Origin: Streptomyces sp. RKAG293
Lineage (GTDB): Bacteria; Actinomycetota; Actinomycetes; Streptomycetales; Streptomycetaceae
Direction: 5' to 3'
DNA: 64,000 nucleotides
NCBI RefSeq assembly: GCF_023701745.1
Contig: NZ_JAJOZB010000001.1
Span: forward strand, 6,619,001 to 6,683,000
Position 1 is the first letter of the stretch. Each line of letters opens with the position of its first letter. Made by a program: the position numbers and the translations under genes. This document shows positions 16,138-24,670 of the stretch, piece by piece. The notes under the pieces are model-generated. The model was not told where the DNA came from, did not search any database, and was given only the letters and a program-made list of their open reading frames with translations.

Positions 16138-17456
16138 TGGCCGTCCGCCTGCCGGATCCACGCCGCTCCCGGATCGTGCTGATCGGTGCGAGTACGTACA
16201 CGGCCCCGGAACTTCCCGACCTTCCGTCCGTGCACCGCACCATCGAGGACCTGGCCGGGCTCCTCACCGATCAGTACTACGGCGTCGTGCCGGAGGAGCA
16301 CTGCACGGTCCTGCTCGACGAAGGAGACCTCCGCACCATCGGTCAGCGGTTGCGCACGACGATCCGTGAGGCCGAGGATCTGCTGCTGGTGTACTACGCG
16401 GGACACGGACTCGTCAGCGGCCGGCGGCATGAGCTGTATCTCGCGCTGCCGGACAGCGACTGGGACGACCCGGAGTTCAGCTCCCTGGAGTACGAGAAGC
16501 TGCGCAGCGCTGTGCTCGACAGCCCCGCCGCCACCAAGGTCATCATCCTGGACTGCTGTTTCTCCGGTCGTGTCGTCACCGACACCATGGCCGGCGGGGA
16601 GGCCGCGGAGCTCGGCCAGATCGAAGTGGCGGGCACCTACGTCCTCACCTCGGCTCAACGGGACCAGGTCGCCCTCGCCCTTCCGGGCGAGCACCACACG
16701 GCGTTCTCCGGACGGCTGATGCGGCTGCTGGCCGAAGGCGTCGTCGGCGGACCCGAACTCCTGACGGTCGACGACCTCTACCAGCGGCTCAAAGCGACCA
16801 TGGCGGCCGAAGGGCTGTCCACCCCCCTCAACCGGGGCACCCAGACCGCGAGCAACATCGGACTGGGGGTGAACCGGGCCTTCGCCGCGACCATCGGTCC
16901 GCAACTGCGCCAGCAGCACATCGCCGCCGTCGAGCAGGGGAAGAGCGGTGACTGGCCCGGGGCATCCGCGATCCTGCAGAAGATCGCCGACGAACAGACC
17001 CGCATCCTGGGCGCCGAGCACACCGACACACTGCGCACCCGGCAGTCCTACGCGCACAGCCTCGGCGGCGCGGGCGGCCCGGTGGAAGCCGCACAGCTCC
17101 TGCGGCAACTGCTTCCGGAGCAGTTGAGGTTACTGGGGCCCGATCACGAGGACACCCTGCGAACCCGGCAGTTCCTCGCCGTCAACCTGGGGGAAGCGGG
17201 CTTCCGGGACGAGGCGGTCGGCATGCTGCGCATCCTGCTCGCCGACCGGGGGCGGGTGCTGGGGCCGGACAGCCCGCACACCCTGCGCACCCGCCACATG
17301 CTGGCCCGCAACCTCGCGTTGACGGGTGCGACCGATGAAGCGATGGCGCTGCTCAGGCAGTTGGAGCAGGAACGGGAGCGGCTACTGGGGGCTGAGCATC
17401 CGCACACGCTCCGGGCGCGGGACGATCTGGCGGCCTTGACGGTTCAGGAGCGTTGA
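16137..17456 (+). CDS. Caspase-like protease with C-terminal TPR repeats
   Basis: A 439-residue protein. The N-terminal caspase/metacaspase-like domain (about 1-240) has both dyad residues: His90 in YYAGHG and Cys141 in ILDCCFSG. The C-terminal half (about 275-435) has four ~42-residue tetratricopeptide units of the kinesin-light-chain/NB-ARC type, each with an LG(A/P)(E/D)HxxTLRxR turn. This predicts a latent protease whose TPR region senses a ligand or partner, as in other bacterial caspase conflict effectors. It is the middle gene of a tightly coupled triplet: its GTG overlaps the EACC1 stop, and its TGA lies just before the ATG of the Clp-like gene. The substrate is unknown; the Clp-like protein next door is a candidate partner. 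Confidence 0.88.
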   Translation: MAVRLPDPRRSRIVLIGASTYTAPELPDLPSVHRTIEDLAGLLTDQYYGVVPEEHCTVLLDEGDLRTIGQRLRTTIREAEDLLLVYYAGHGLVSGRRHELYLALPDSDWDDPEFSSLEYEKLRSAVLDSPAATKVIILDCCFSGRVVTDTMAGGEAAELGQIEVAGTYVLTSAQRDQVALALPGEHHTAFSGRLMRLLAEGVVGGPELLTVDDLYQRLKATMAAEGLSTPLNRGTQTASNIGLGVNRAFAATIGPQLRQQHIAAVEQGKSGDWPGASAILQKIADEQTRILGAEHTDTLRTRQSYAHSLGGAGGPVEAAQLLRQLLPEQLRLLGPDHEDTLRTRQFLAVNLGEAGFRDEAVGMLRILLADRGRVLGPDSPHTLRTRHMLARNLALTGATDEAMALLRQLEQERERLLGAEHPHTLRARDDLAALTVQER

Positions 17457-17458
17457 CG

Positions 17459-19003
17459 ATGTTCGAGAAGTTCACCTCCCGCGCGCGGCAGGTTACGGTC
17501 CTGGCCCAGGAAGAAGCCCGGATGCTCAACCACCATCACATCGGCACGGAGCACATCCTTCTCGGCCTGATCCATGAGGGCGAGGGTGTCGGTGTCAAGG
17601 TGTTGGAGAGCCTCGGGATCTCGCTCGAGGCGGTCCGCCAAGAGGTGGAAGAAATGATCGGGCAGGGACAGCAGCGCCTGTCCGACGCGATCCCCTTCAC
17701 CCCCCGTGCCAAGAAGGTCCTGGAGCTGTCGCTCCGCGAGTCCCTTACGCTCAACCACAACTACATCGGCACCGAGCACATCCTGCTGGGTCTGATCCGC
17801 GAGGAGAAGGGCGTCGCCGCTCAGGTCCTCGCAAACCACGGGGCCCACCTGGACATGGTCCGGCAGCAGGTCATCCACGCCCTCAGCCCGCGGTGGCCGA
17901 CTCCTGAGCCCCCGCTTCAACGGGCTCCCAAGTCCTCGTCGCTCACCCGTCTGCTCCAGTTCGGGCACGACCTGAGCGAATCGGCACGGACCGGATCACT
18001 CCAGCCCGTCGTCGGCCGGGCCCAGGAGATCGAGCGGCTGATGCAGGTCCTCGCGCGCCGGACCAGGAACGTTCCGGTGCTCATCGGCGAGCCGGGGGTG
18101 GGAAAGACCGCGATCGTGTCGGGACTGGCCCGGACGCTGGCCTCCGACAACGCACCGGAGATGTTCCGCGGCCGGTTCGTCTGCTCCCTGGACCTCGGTC
18201 CGCTCCTCGGCGACGCACAGACGCGCGGCCATTTCACCGGGCTGCTGGACGAGTTGATCGACGAGATCCAGGCCACCGCCGGCCTGGTGCTCTTCCTCGA
18301 CAACGCCCTGACGCCGCTGCACACGCCGGCGGGGTCCGGGGAGGCACTGGCTCTTTTCCGGCGGGTGCTGTCCCTGGAGGGAGTGTCCGTCATCGGCGCG
18401 GCCACCACAGCGGCATACGGCCGCTGGGATCCGGACCCCGATCTGAGCCGGATCATCCAGCCCATCGTCGTCCAGGAACCTCCGCCGGACGAAGTGCTGG
18501 TCATTCTCCAGAGCGTTCGCGAGCGCTTGGAGACGCACCACCGGCTCGCCATCACCGATCAGGCGATCGCCGCCGCCGCGTTCCTGGCGAAGGAACACAT
18601 TCCGGCGCAGCCGCTGCCGGGTAGCGCGATCGACCTGCTGGACGAGGCGAGCGCCCAGGCCCGGGTCCGCGCGCCCGAACAGCGGCCCGATCTGGAGAAG
18701 TTCGACGAGCAGATCGCCGCGTTCCAAAGTATCAAGGAGGCGCACATCGATGAGCAGGACTTCGAGGGGGCGGCAGCGGCCAGGGACAGGGAGGTGGAGC
18801 AGATACGGGCCAAGGCCGAAGTGGTGAAGGCATGGGACATGCGGAGGTTGGTTCCGGAGGTCACCGAAGCCGAGGTCGTACAGGCCCTCGCGGCGTATTC
18901 GGGTGTCCAGCCCGTCGGCCGGTACGAACCGCCGACGGAACCGGGCCGGGACCGACTGCGCACGGCGGCCGAACACGACCCCTCCGTATGGGCGCTCAGC
19001 TGA
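17459..19003 (+). CDS. ClpC-like protein with N-domain and D1 only; degenerate Walker B
   Basis: A 514-residue protein. Residues 1-145 are a close copy of the ClpC N-domain (two repeats, each with the IGTEHILLGLI motif). Residues about 165-400 form one AAA+ module with intact Walker A GEPGVGKTA. The Walker B position, however, reads LVLFLDNALTPL where ClpC has FIDELHTL, so the catalytic Glu is missing. A UVR-type coiled segment (about 415-455) follows. The protein then ends where the second AAA domain should begin, so the D2 ring and ClpP-binding loop are absent. The ATG at 17459 follows AGGAG at 8 nt; a TTG at 17453 is the alternative. It may bind and present substrates or act as a sensor ATPase for the caspase rather than drive ClpP. 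Confidence 0.85.
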   Translation: MFEKFTSRARQVTVLAQEEARMLNHHHIGTEHILLGLIHEGEGVGVKVLESLGISLEAVRQEVEEMIGQGQQRLSDAIPFTPRAKKVLELSLRESLTLNHNYIGTEHILLGLIREEKGVAAQVLANHGAHLDMVRQQVIHALSPRWPTPEPPLQRAPKSSSLTRLLQFGHDLSESARTGSLQPVVGRAQEIERLMQVLARRTRNVPVLIGEPGVGKTAIVSGLARTLASDNAPEMFRGRFVCSLDLGPLLGDAQTRGHFTGLLDELIDEIQATAGLVLFLDNALTPLHTPAGSGEALALFRRVLSLEGVSVIGAATTAAYGRWDPDPDLSRIIQPIVVQEPPPDEVLVILQSVRERLETHHRLAITDQAIAAAAFLAKEHIPAQPLPGSAIDLLDEASAQARVRAPEQRPDLEKFDEQIAAFQSIKEAHIDEQDFEGAAAARDREVEQIRAKAEVVKAWDMRRLVPEVTEAEVVQALAAYSGVQPVGRYEPPTEPGRDRLRTAAEHDPSVWALS

Positions 19004-19012
19004 CGGACCGGT

Positions 19013-19033
19013 GCCCGCTGCCGTTCAGCGGGC
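19013..19033. terminator. Hairpin between the caspase operon and the dioxygenase gene
   Basis: A perfect 8-bp stem GCCCGCTG/CAGCGGGC with a 5-nt loop, 9 bp after the stop of the ClpC-like gene and between convergent genes. Confidence 0.6.
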
Positions 19034-19097
19034 CTACGGGACGTGGCAGCCGGTGGCACCGCCCGCGATGGGCGGCGCCACGGCTGCGGCCCGCACG

Positions 19098-20045
19098 TCA
19101 GGCGCCGACGACCACCTTGTGATCGGCGGTGAAGGGCTTGCCCGCTATCAGCTCGGACGCGGTGCCGTCAGGGCCGACCGGGACGTCACCTATCAGGGTG
19201 ACGCGGTGCAGCCGGCGCTCGACGTCGAGGTGCTCGATGTCGCGCGGTGCGAGGTGCGCGGTGGCGCGGTTGTCCCAGAAGGCCACGCTGCCGGCCTCCC
19301 AGCGGAACCGGACGGTGTACTCGGGCCGGGTGATCTCTTCGTAGAGCAGGTTGAGGACGGCCCGGCTCTCGCGCGGGGTGACGTCCACCAGGTGGCTGGT
19401 GAAGCCGGGGTTGACGAAGAGCGCGCGCTCACCGGTCTCCGGGTGCACCCGTACGACCGGGTGTACGGCGACGAGCAGATTGTCGTTGATCCGGCGGGCG
19501 TACTCGCTGTTGCCCTCGGTCTTCTCCGCGCCGCCGTAGCGGTGCTCGGCGCGGAGCGTGTCGACGAAGGCGCGGACGGGCGCGGACAGGCCCTCGTACG
19601 CGGCGACCAGATTGGTCCAGGTGGTGTCGCCGCCGAACTCCGGGACGGACTCGGCACGCAGGATCGAACCGGCGGGCGGGTTGACGGCCGCGGTGACGTC
19701 CGTGTGCCAGCCGGCGAAGTAGCTGTACTGGCGCTTGCGCACGGCCTCGCGGAAGCCGGCGCCGTACCGCTTCTCGTAGCGGCGCGGGTCGATGGTGAAG
19801 ATCTCCGGGTGGTCCTCCGGCGGGGTGTCGTCGTGCGGGTGGGCGTAGGTCAGCTCGCCGAACTGCCGGCCGAAGGCGATCTGCGAGGCGTGATCGAGCT
19901 CCTGGCCGCGGAAGAAGACCACCTTCCAGCGGTGCAGCGCCTCCTTGATCACGAGGAGGTTCTCGTCGGAGAGCGGGAGCGAGAGGTCCACGCCGGAGAT
20001 GTCGGCGCCGGTGTGGCCGGAGGCCGGACGGACGGTGACGGTCAT
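19098..20045 (-). CDS. TauD/TfdA-family Fe(II)/2-oxoglutarate dioxygenase
   Basis: A 315-residue enzyme. The iron ligands are His114 and Asp116 (GWHTDVT) and the distal His in NRATAHLAPRD. The 2-oxoglutarate-binding Arg is in ERRLHRVTL near residue 280. The family couples 2-oxoglutarate decarboxylation to hydroxylation; TauD members cleave taurine or alkylsulfonates/alkylsulfates to release sulfite or sulfate. The sequence is closer to the alkylsulfatase/TauD branch than to TfdA, but the exact substrate is not determinable. No sulfonate transporter lies beside it. A 31-codon reading frame ends 21 nt upstream of its ATG on the same strand and may be a leader (separate entry). Confidence 0.85.
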   Translation of the reverse strand: MTVTVRPASGHTGADISGVDLSLPLSDENLLVIKEALHRWKVVFFRGQELDHASQIAFGRQFGELTYAHPHDDTPPEDHPEIFTIDPRRYEKRYGAGFREAVRKRQYSYFAGWHTDVTAAVNPPAGSILRAESVPEFGGDTTWTNLVAAYEGLSAPVRAFVDTLRAEHRYGGAEKTEGNSEYARRINDNLLVAVHPVVRVHPETGERALFVNPGFTSHLVDVTPRESRAVLNLLYEEITRPEYTVRFRWEAGSVAFWDNRATAHLAPRDIEHLDVERRLHRVTLIGDVPVGPDGTASELIAGKPFTADHKVVVGA

Positions 20046-20065
20046 GGTGATCAGCCCTTCGTCGG

Positions 20066-20161
20066 CTATGAGTTGAAGTTCTTGACCAGGTCGAGGTCGA
20101 ACCGGGGCGGTGAATCGACGTGTCGCGCCCAGCGGGCGCGGTCCGGCGCCGACCGATGCAC
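20066..20161 (-). CDS. Possible 31-residue leader ORF before the dioxygenase gene
   Basis: A short frame starts at GTG 20161 and ends 21 nt before the dioxygenase ATG. The peptide is basic at the start (MHRSAPDRARWARHV) and ends FDLDLVKNFNS. Its C-terminal half reads more like a protein sequence than random high-GC translation. It could be a regulatory leader peptide or the remnant of a lost upstream gene's 3' end. No clear ribosome-binding site is seen and I know of no family for it. Confidence 0.3.
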   Translation of the reverse strand: MHRSAPDRARWARHVDSPPRFDLDLVKNFNS

Positions 20162-20251
20162 AAAATGGAGCGGCTGAAGCCCGGCGGGAGAAGGGAGACC
20201 AGGCGCCGGGAGAGGGATGGAGATCAGGCGCCAGGAGGCGGGACCGCCCGG

Positions 20252-20413
20252 TCAGCGCGTGCGGCCGGCAGGGCCGGCGAGGGGGGCGCGACCGGCGATG
20301 CCGGTGGAGCCGGTGGGACGACAGCCGAGACCGGCGAAATGGTGGGCGCGGAAGGCGTTGACCGCCTCCCGCCCGGCGGCGTCGCGCGCCGCTGCCCTAC
20401 CTGTCACGTCCAT
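20252..20413 (-). CDS. Possible small ORF between the ROK regulator and the dioxygenase
   Basis: A 53-codon frame starts at ATG 20413, with a good GGAG 8 nt upstream, which is the main support. The peptide begins MDVTGRAAARDAAGREAVNAFR, could form one amphipathic helix with HHFAGLGC, and ends in a Gly/Pro/Arg-rich stretch. The surrounding 440 bp holds no other gene. Low-complexity high-GC sequence can mimic this, so it may be noise or a leader. Confidence 0.25.
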   Translation of the reverse strand: MDVTGRAAARDAAGREAVNAFRAHHFAGLGCRPTGSTGIAGRAPLAGPAGRTR

Positions 20414-20489
20414 GGGTCGATTCTCCGGAACCCGGGGCCGCCGGGCAATGATTAACGACACGGTGGAAGAAACCCTGCCGCCGGACCGG

Positions 20490-21722
20490 CTACGCCGACC
20501 GGGCCGTACGCAGTTCCATCGGCCGCCGGTAGACCGCGTCGAGCACCACGGCCCCGGCCGCGACCGCGAGCACCTGCTCCCCGAAACTCGTGGGGACCAC
20601 GGCCCGTTCGGGGTCCGTGCACAGATGGGAGTGCGCGGCGACCTCCTCGTAGAGGTCGGGCAGCAGCTCGGGGAAGTGCACCGCCGCGGCCTCCGCGACG
20701 ACCAGCACCTCGGGGTTGATGACGTCGAGCAGCAGGGCCGCCGCCCGGCCCACCGTGCGCAGCCGCTCGCGCAGCATCAGCACCGCGCCCGCGTGGCCTT
20801 CGCGGGCCCGGGACAGCAGCAGCCGGAAGTCCGGCACGGGCACGATGCCGGCCTCGAAGGCGCGCTGGGCCAGACGGAGTTCGGACACCGCCTCCTGGAG
20901 GCAGCCGGTACGGCCGCACGCGCACCGCTGTCCGGGAGCGCCGAACGGCAGATGCGCGACGTCGCCCGCGCCCGACCTGCGGCCGCGCAGCACGCTGCCG
21001 CCCGTCGCGATCGCCGCGTCGACCACGTTGCCGACGAAGAGCTGCACCAGCTCCTCGCGCCCCACGCCCGCCCCGAACATCAGCTCCGCCTGCGCCAGCG
21101 CCCGTGCGTGCCCGTCGACGTGGACCGGCAGCCGGGTCGCGGCGGTCAGCACGCTCCGTACGGGGACGTCCCGCCAGCCCAGCGGGGCGTGCTCGACGAC
21201 GGTGCCCTGTTCGCTGTCCACCCAGCCGCCGGTGACGACCCCGAGGCCGAGCACGGAACGCCCGGCGGCGTGCCGGTGCAGGAAGCCGGGCAGATGGCCG
21301 CGGATGCCGCCCAGGACGTCGCCCACCGAACCGTCGTGCGGCAGCCGTTCCTGGGCCGTCACCCGCCCGCGCAGGTCCACCACGGCGAAGGTGGTGTGCG
21401 GCAGCGCGATGTGCACCCCGCAGACGGCGTGGTGGACGGGGTCGACGTCCACCGGCACCTGGGGCCGGCCGGCTCGTGGCGGACCGTCCGGCGGCGGCAG
21501 CTCGCGCAGCAGCCCGAGCCCGATCAGCTCGGCGGTGTGCCGGGAGACGGCGGCCGGGCTCAGCCCGGTGTCCCGCGCCAGCGCGGTCCTGGCCACCGGA
21601 CCGCCCCGCAGCACGGCCCGCAGCACCGCCCCGGTGGCGCCGCCCTCGCCGCCGCGGCCGGCGGCCGGCGCGGACACGGACGGCAGGGCGACGAGCCATG
21701 GCGGGCGGTCGGTGGAGGGCAT
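20490..21722 (-). CDS. ROK family transcriptional regulator
   Basis: A 410-residue protein. The N-terminal winged helix-turn-helix (about 28-75) contains TALARDTGLSPAAVSRHTAEL. A ROK sugar-kinase-like domain follows, with the zinc motif CACGRTGCLQE (about residue 260). The ATP-binding DLRGR-type strand is present, but several kinase residues look unlike active glucokinases. The family represses sugar uptake and catabolic genes and responds to a sugar or sugar phosphate. Effector and targets cannot be named, since no sugar genes are adjacent. It is divergent from kdpD with a 282-bp gap. Confidence 0.88.
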   Translation of the reverse strand: MPSTDRPPWLVALPSVSAPAAGRGGEGGATGAVLRAVLRGGPVARTALARDTGLSPAAVSRHTAELIGLGLLRELPPPDGPPRAGRPQVPVDVDPVHHAVCGVHIALPHTTFAVVDLRGRVTAQERLPHDGSVGDVLGGIRGHLPGFLHRHAAGRSVLGLGVVTGGWVDSEQGTVVEHAPLGWRDVPVRSVLTAATRLPVHVDGHARALAQAELMFGAGVGREELVQLFVGNVVDAAIATGGSVLRGRRSGAGDVAHLPFGAPGQRCACGRTGCLQEAVSELRLAQRAFEAGIVPVPDFRLLLSRAREGHAGAVLMLRERLRTVGRAAALLLDVINPEVLVVAEAAAVHFPELLPDLYEEVAAHSHLCTDPERAVVPTSFGEQVLAVAAGAVVLDAVYRRPMELRTARSA

Positions 21723-22004
21723 GCGCCGATGCTCGCTGGCGGCGCGCGGCGGGTCAACGGTCCGGCGTTACGTCCGTATGGCAGTCCTGCGAACGCGGTC
21801 CGTCACCGTCCGCCGGGGCCTCTCGCGGCCCGTCCGGCCCGGGAGAACCGGGGCCGGCGAGGGCCCAGGGGGGGTTAAGGCGCCGTCAAGGTACTCCCCG
21901 GGGGCGACCCCGGTCCCATATGTCCCCTTCGGTCGTTCTAAGGTCGAGACAAGCGCCGCACGCGCGTCCGGGCGACAGGCGCATCCGAGCAGAACGATGG
22001 GGCC

Positions 22005-24545
22005 ATGGCACGCGGCAAACTGCGCATCTACCTCGGGGCGGCCCCCGGCGTGGGCAAGACCTACGCCATGCTCTCCGAGGCGCACCGGCGTACCGAGCGT
22101 GGCACCGACATCGTCGTCGCCTTCGTCGAGCACCACCGGCGCCCGCGCACCGAGGTGATGCTGCACGGCCTGGAGCAGATCCCGCGCCGGGAGCTGGAAT
22201 ACCGCGACGCGGTGTTCACCGAGATGGACGTGGACGCGGTGCTCGCGCGGCATCCGGCGGTCGCGCTCGTCGACGAGCTCGCGCACACCAACGTGCCCGG
22301 CTCGCGCAACGCCAAGCGCTGGCAGGACGTCGAGGAACTGCTCCAGGCCGGGATCGACGTCGTCTCCACGGTCAACATCCAGCACCTGGAGTCGCTCGGC
22401 GACGTCGTCGAGTCGATCACCGGCGTCCGGCAGCGCGAGACCGTACCCGACGAGGTGGTGCGCCGCGCCGACCAGATAGAGCTGGTCGACATGTCGCCAC
22501 AGGCGCTGCGGCGCCGGATGGCGCACGGCAACATCTACGCCTCCGACAAGGTCGACGCGGCGCTCTCCAACTACTTCCGGCCCGGCAACCTCACCGCGCT
22601 GCGCGAACTGGCGCTGCTGTGGGTCGCCGACCGGGTCGACGAGTACCTCCAGGAGTACCGCGCCGACCACCGGATCTCCGCCGCCTGGCAGGCCCGCGAG
22701 CGCATCGTCGTCGGCCTCACCGGCGGCCCCGAGGGCCGTACCCTGATCCGCCGGGCCGCCCGGATGGCCGCCAAGGGCTCAGGCAGCGAGATCCTCGCCG
22801 TGCACATCGTCCGCAGCGACGGGCTGGCCTCGGGCTCCGCCAAGGAGCTGGCCGCCCAGCGGACCCTGGTGGAGGACCTCGGCGGATCGTTCCACCACGT
22901 CATCGGGGAGGACATCCCCGAGGCCATGCTGGACTTCGCCCGCGGGGTCAACGCCACCCAGATCGTGCTCGGCACCAGCCGCCGCAAGGCCTGGCAGTAC
23001 GTGCTGGGCCCCGGCGTCGGCTCCACCGTCGCCCGCGAGTCCGGCGACATCGACGTCCACATCGTCACCCACGAGCACGCCGCCAAGGGCCGCGGACTGC
23101 CCTCCGCGCGCGGCGCCAGCCTGGGCCGCGCACGGGTCGTGGCCGGCTGGCTCACCGGGGTCGTGGGCCCCGTCCTGCTGGCGCTGCTGCTCACCAACTG
23201 GCACCCCGGGATGAGCCAGGCCACCGAGATGCTGCTCTTCCTGACCCTCACGGTCGCGGCGGCGCTGGTCGGCGGGCTGCTCCCGGCGCTGGCCTCGGCC
23301 TTCGCCGGATCGCTGCTGCTCAACTACTACTTCACACCGCCCACCCACTCCTTCACCATCGCCGAGCCCGAGAACATCATCGCGATCGTGATCTTCGTCG
23401 TGGTGGGTCTCGCGGTGGCCTCCGTGGTGGACCTCGCGGCCCGCCGCACCCAGCAGGCCGCCCGGCTGCGCTCGGAGGCCGAGATCCTGTCGTACCTGGC
23501 CGGCAGCGTGCTGCGCGGCGAGAGCTCCCTCGAGGCCCTGCTGGAACGGGTCCGCGAGACGTTCGGCATGGACTCGGTGGTGCTGCTGGCCCGGGACAGC
23601 GACCACGGCGCCTGGACCCGGGAGGCCAGCGTGGGGGAGCGCCCCTGCCTGCGCCCCGAGGACGCCGACGTCGAGGTGCCGGTCAGCGACCGGCTCTCGC
23701 TGGCGCTCGCCGGTCGGGTGCTGCCCGCCTCCGACCGCCGGGTGCTCTCCGCCTTCGCCGCGCAGGCGGCCGTCGTCATGGACCGGCGGCGGCTGGAGGG
23801 CGAGGCGGAGCACGCCCGCGAGCTGGCCGAGGGCAACCGCATCCGCACCGCACTGCTCGCGGCCGTCTCCCACGACCTGCGGACTCCGCTGTCGGCCATC
23901 AAGGCGTCGGTGTCGTCGCTGCGCGCCGACGACGTCGCCTGGTCCGACGAGGACGAGGCGGAGCTGCTGGAGGGGATCGAGGACGGCGCCGACCGGCTGG
24001 ACCACCTGGTCGGCAACCTCCTCGACATGTCCCGCCTGCAGACCGGCACCGTGACCCCGCTGATCCGCGAGATCGACCTCGACGAGGTGGTGCCGATGGC
24101 GCTCGGCGGCGTCCCCGAGGGCAGCGTCGTCCTCGACATCCCGGAGAGCCTGCCGATGGTCGCGGTCGATCCCGGCCTGCTGGAGCGCAGTGTCGCCAAC
24201 GTCGTCGAGAACGCCGTGAAGTACAGCGCCCCGGGCTCCAAGGTGGTGGTGGCCGCCAGCGCGCTGGGCGACCGGGTGGAGGTGCGGGTCGTCGACCGCG
24301 GCCCCGGGGTGCCGGAGACCGCCAAGGACCGGATCTTCGAGCCGTTCCAGCGCTACGGCGACGCCCCGCGCGGCAACGGCGTCGGCCTGGGCCTCGCGGT
24401 CGCCCGCGGCTTCGCCGAGTCCATGGGCGGCACGCTGGTCGCCGAGGACACCCCCGGCGGCGGCCTGACCATGGTCCTCACCCTCCAGGCCGCCCTCGGC
24501 GGCCGTCCGGCCCGTCCGGACCTGCCGGCGGGGGCCACGTCGTGA
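22005..24545 (+). CDS. kdpD: Sensor histidine kinase KdpD
   Basis: An 846-residue membrane kinase. The N-terminal KdpD domain (1-210) has Walker A GAAPGVGKT (residues 10-18) and DELAHTN. A universal-stress-protein domain (about 230-360) contains GTSRRKAWQY. Four close transmembrane helices follow (about 380-480), then a GAF-like region and the DHp domain with phospho-His623 (AVSHDLRTPLSAIK). The ATPase domain has NVVENAVKYS and GVGLGLAVARG. KdpD responds to low potassium or turgor and phosphorylates KdpE; the USP domain is the c-di-AMP site in several bacteria. It is followed by kdpE, but no kdpFABC pump genes lie in the window. Confidence 0.95.
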   Translation: MARGKLRIYLGAAPGVGKTYAMLSEAHRRTERGTDIVVAFVEHHRRPRTEVMLHGLEQIPRRELEYRDAVFTEMDVDAVLARHPAVALVDELAHTNVPGSRNAKRWQDVEELLQAGIDVVSTVNIQHLESLGDVVESITGVRQRETVPDEVVRRADQIELVDMSPQALRRRMAHGNIYASDKVDAALSNYFRPGNLTALRELALLWVADRVDEYLQEYRADHRISAAWQARERIVVGLTGGPEGRTLIRRAARMAAKGSGSEILAVHIVRSDGLASGSAKELAAQRTLVEDLGGSFHHVIGEDIPEAMLDFARGVNATQIVLGTSRRKAWQYVLGPGVGSTVARESGDIDVHIVTHEHAAKGRGLPSARGASLGRARVVAGWLTGVVGPVLLALLLTNWHPGMSQATEMLLFLTLTVAAALVGGLLPALASAFAGSLLLNYYFTPPTHSFTIAEPENIIAIVIFVVVGLAVASVVDLAARRTQQAARLRSEAEILSYLAGSVLRGESSLEALLERVRETFGMDSVVLLARDSDHGAWTREASVGERPCLRPEDADVEVPVSDRLSLALAGRVLPASDRRVLSAFAAQAAVVMDRRRLEGEAEHARELAEGNRIRTALLAAVSHDLRTPLSAIKASVSSLRADDVAWSDEDEAELLEGIEDGADRLDHLVGNLLDMSRLQTGTVTPLIREIDLDEVVPMALGGVPEGSVVLDIPESLPMVAVDPGLLERSVANVVENAVKYSAPGSKVVVAASALGDRVEVRVVDRGPGVPETAKDRIFEPFQRYGDAPRGNGVGLGLAVARGFAESMGGTLVAEDTPGGGLTMVLTLQAALGGRPARPDLPAGATS

Positions 24546-24670
24546 CGGCGGGAGTGGACAGGACCGCGAGCAGCAGCACCGTGACCGACGTGAAGGTCGC
24601 GACCGAAGCAACCGGCACGACCCACGTGACGGCGACCGAAGCGACCGATGTGACCGAGAAGAGGAACTCC

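Noticed and set aside
24542..24670. An upstream GTG start for KdpE overlapping the kdpD stop
   Set aside because: The added 43 residues are repetitive Thr/Ala/Val sequence unlike any receiver domain. The ATG at 24671 fits the family start.
21476..24670. Long plus-strand open frame running through kdpD in another frame
   Set aside because: Only the KdpE portion at its end is real. The rest is a GC-bias shadow of kdpD and of the antisense of the ROK gene.
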